Part shown: one piece after another, positions 33,348-34,453 of the stretch
Position numbering within the stretch: the stretch's first letter is position 1
Layout: each line of letters begins with the position of its first letter
From: Chitinophagales bacterium
GTDB lineage: Bacteria; Bacteroidota; Bacteroidia; Chitinophagales; Chitinophagaceae
Assembly: GCA_015654695.1 (NCBI GenBank)
Contig: JAATGJ010000051.1
Location: forward strand, 1-34,453
Direction of reading: 5' to 3'
Length of the DNA stretch: 34,453 nucleotides
Made by a program: the position numbers and the translations under genes
Notes under the pieces: model-generated
The model's database searches: none
Seen by the model: the letters and a program-made list of their open reading frames with translations, nothing else
What the model was told of the DNA's origin: nothing

Positions 33348-33433
33348 TGGACTTAGTCCATTTAGATTTTTAGAGATTGTTCACACCTTCATTTCGGAAA
33401 TACTTTTACTAAAATGTATTGTAAAAATCTAAA
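33348..33433. promoter_or_regulatory. Palindrome and inverted repeat around the ohr promoter
   Basis: TGGACT-T-AGTCCA (33348-33360) is a perfect palindrome. TTTAGATTTTTA (33361-33372) and TAAAAATCTAAA (33422-33433) are exact 12-base inverted repeats flanking TACTTTTA (33401-33408), a -7-like box 36 bases before the ohr start. The arrangement could serve regulator binding. No OhrR/MarR gene is in the window. Confidence 0.45.
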
Positions 33434-33444
33434 AAACTATAACA

Positions 33445-33921
33445 ATGGAAAATTATCAAGAAGAGTTGTCAATAGCAACGATCAAGTCGGCGGAAGAAAT
33501 CAGTTTCACTAATCCCGAAAAAGTACAGTACACGGGAAAAACTCACACAACAGGTGGCCGTGATGGTGCATCCCGCAGTTCTGATGGCCGGCTGGATATC
33601 AAGCATTCGATTCCCGGAAAATCGGGCAATGGCACCAATCCTGAGCAGTTATTCGCCGCCGGTTGGTCTGCTTGCTTCATTGGTGCTATGGGGATTGGAG
33701 CCATGAAAATGAAGGTTAAACTTCCGCCTGATACTGCAATTGATGCCGAAGTAGACCTGTGTAATATTGATGGTAATTATTTTCTCCAGGCTCGTCTCAA
33801 CATTAGTCTTCCGGGTTTGGACCGTGAAGTAGCGCAGGCGCTGGTGGAGTTTGGGGAACAAAATTGTCCATATTCTAAAGCCACACGTGGTAACATAGCC
33901 ACCCGATTTTATCTGATTTAA
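33445..33921 (+). CDS. Organic hydroperoxide resistance protein, Ohr/OsmC family
   Basis: The 158-residue protein is a thiol peroxidase of the Ohr type. Catalytic Cys77 lies in GWSACFIGAM and resolving Cys141 in EQNCPYSKATR. Arg39 (GGRDG) and Glu68 (NPEQLFAAGW) supply the polar partners of the reactive cysteine. It reduces fatty-acid and other organic hydroperoxides, usually with lipoylated proteins as electron donor. The first 15 residues extend slightly beyond the usual Ohr start. It is preceded by a region rich in palindromes and followed 65 bases later by another + strand gene. Confidence 0.9.
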   Translation: MENYQEELSIATIKSAEEISFTNPEKVQYTGKTHTTGGRDGASRSSDGRLDIKHSIPGKSGNGTNPEQLFAAGWSACFIGAMGIGAMKMKVKLPPDTAIDAEVDLCNIDGNYFLQARLNISLPGLDREVAQALVEFGEQNCPYSKATRGNIATRFYLI

Positions 33922-33986
33922 TCGTTTTGCTGTTCGTTATATGCGACGCACCGGAATCTAAAATTTAAAGACTAAATATAAAAGCA

Positions 33987-34453
33987 ATGAATGATTTATT
34001 AAACCTCTCAATTACTGCACAGGGTGGTCTTGATCAATGGAGAAAATTTTATACAGTATCGGCCCATTTGCTGGTAGGTGGAGTATTATGGGGCATGAAA
34101 GGACATGAGGGTGTTATAGATGAAGTAAATGTGAAAGTTAACCTTCTTGAACAAAAGACATCACATATACCAGGCGACGCCTGGCATACGGTTTATACAC
34201 CGGATAGAATTGCAATTGAAACAGGCAGCGGGGAACTTATTGAAGAATTATATAACCCACGGTCATCTTTCAAAGATCATGCATGGGAAACAAAATGGAG
34301 CAACTTGCAATTAGCTTACTTTTCAGGGTATGCTACCTGGAACTATTTTAATACCCCGTTCCAATTTGCACGACCAGGTTTTGAGATAAATGAGATTGAA
34401 TCCTGGATTGAAAACAATGAAACATGGCGGCGTTTAAAAGTGAAATGGCCAAA
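33987..34453 (+). CDS. Conserved hypothetical protein (3' end outside window)
   Basis: The frame from ATG 33987 (MNDLLNLSITAQGGLDQWRK) stays open for 155 codons to the window edge. It continues FYTVSAHLLVGGVLWGMKGH, then TPDRIAIETGSGELIEELYN and LQLAYFSGYATWNYFNTPFQ. I recognise it as a widespread family of about 250 residues annotated only as hypothetical. The HGGLDxW-type start and strand-rich body suggest a LolA-like fold, which is a guess. No signal peptide is visible. Confidence 0.8.
   Translation, partial: MNDLLNLSITAQGGLDQWRKFYTVSAHLLVGGVLWGMKGHEGVIDEVNVKVNLLEQKTSHIPGDAWHTVYTPDRIAIETGSGELIEELYNPRSSFKDHAWETKWSNLQLAYFSGYATWNYFNTPFQFARPGFEINEIESWIENNETWRRLKVKWP

Noticed and set aside
1-34453. 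CRISPR arrays, rRNA genes, intact tRNA genes and insertion sequences
   Set aside because: No regularly spaced repeats, rRNA-like stretches, complete cloverleaf or transposase was found by reading; the only tRNA sequence is the 3' fragment at 32468-32489.

Overview
The window looks like a Bacteroidota chromosome segment, most likely from the Chitinophagales. Grounds: low to moderate GC, A-rich leaders without strong Shine-Dalgarno sequences, repeated TAnnTTTG-type -7 promoter boxes often only a few bases from the start codon, and families typical of the group (stand-alone LytTR regulator, YceI, FecR-like remnant, Bacteroidota-type serine recombinase tail). It is an accessory, patchwork region: intact operons are separated by decayed gene fragments and no core housekeeping operon is present.

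Region 1 (1-4.7 kb, + strand): a co-directional run of alpha/beta hydrolases. Two tandem epoxide hydrolases (the first cut by the window edge), a Ser-nucleophile hydrolase and an Asp-nucleophile hydrolase are followed by a YceI-like protein. At least two of the hydrolases carry signal peptides. Region 2 (4.7-8.2 kb): a minus-strand LytTR protein and a divergent triple-GAF sigma-54 activator, with overlapping palindromes between them. Region 3 (8.5-17.6 kb): small redox and detoxification units with their own regulators. These are azoR with a divergent HxlR repressor, an AraC regulator with a TetX-like flavin monooxygenase, a VOC protein, two tandem paralogues of unknown function, a Crp/Fnr regulator, and an NmrA-like/SDR/AraC operon. 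Fragments of an NmrA-like gene, a FecR-like gene and an alcohol dehydrogenase lie among them.

Region 4 (17.6-32.4 kb): a probable anti-phage defence island. It holds a conserved protein of unknown function, a Hachiman system (hamA-hamB) with a PIN-like nuclease as third gene, a UvrD-like helicase coupled to a DUF5677-Nudix fusion, and an apparently undescribed operon of an HExxH metallopeptidase-like protein, an unknown protein and a SIR2-domain protein. A small gene with its own promoter follows. The island then decays into a broken HEAGH metallopeptidase-like gene, a DUF6965-like remnant and an AbiEii-like nucleotidyltransferase fragment.

Region 5 (32.4 kb to end): a 22-base 3' fragment of a proline-type tRNA gene followed directly by a perfect 18-bp intrinsic terminator, best read as the right attachment site of an element integrated in tRNA-Pro. 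Beyond it are the C-terminal remnant of a serine recombinase, an Ohr-type peroxidase and the start of a conserved hypothetical gene. The most promising undescribed system is the metallopeptidase/unknown/SIR2 operon (26934-30727); the second is the UvrD + DUF5677-Nudix pair (23272-26610).
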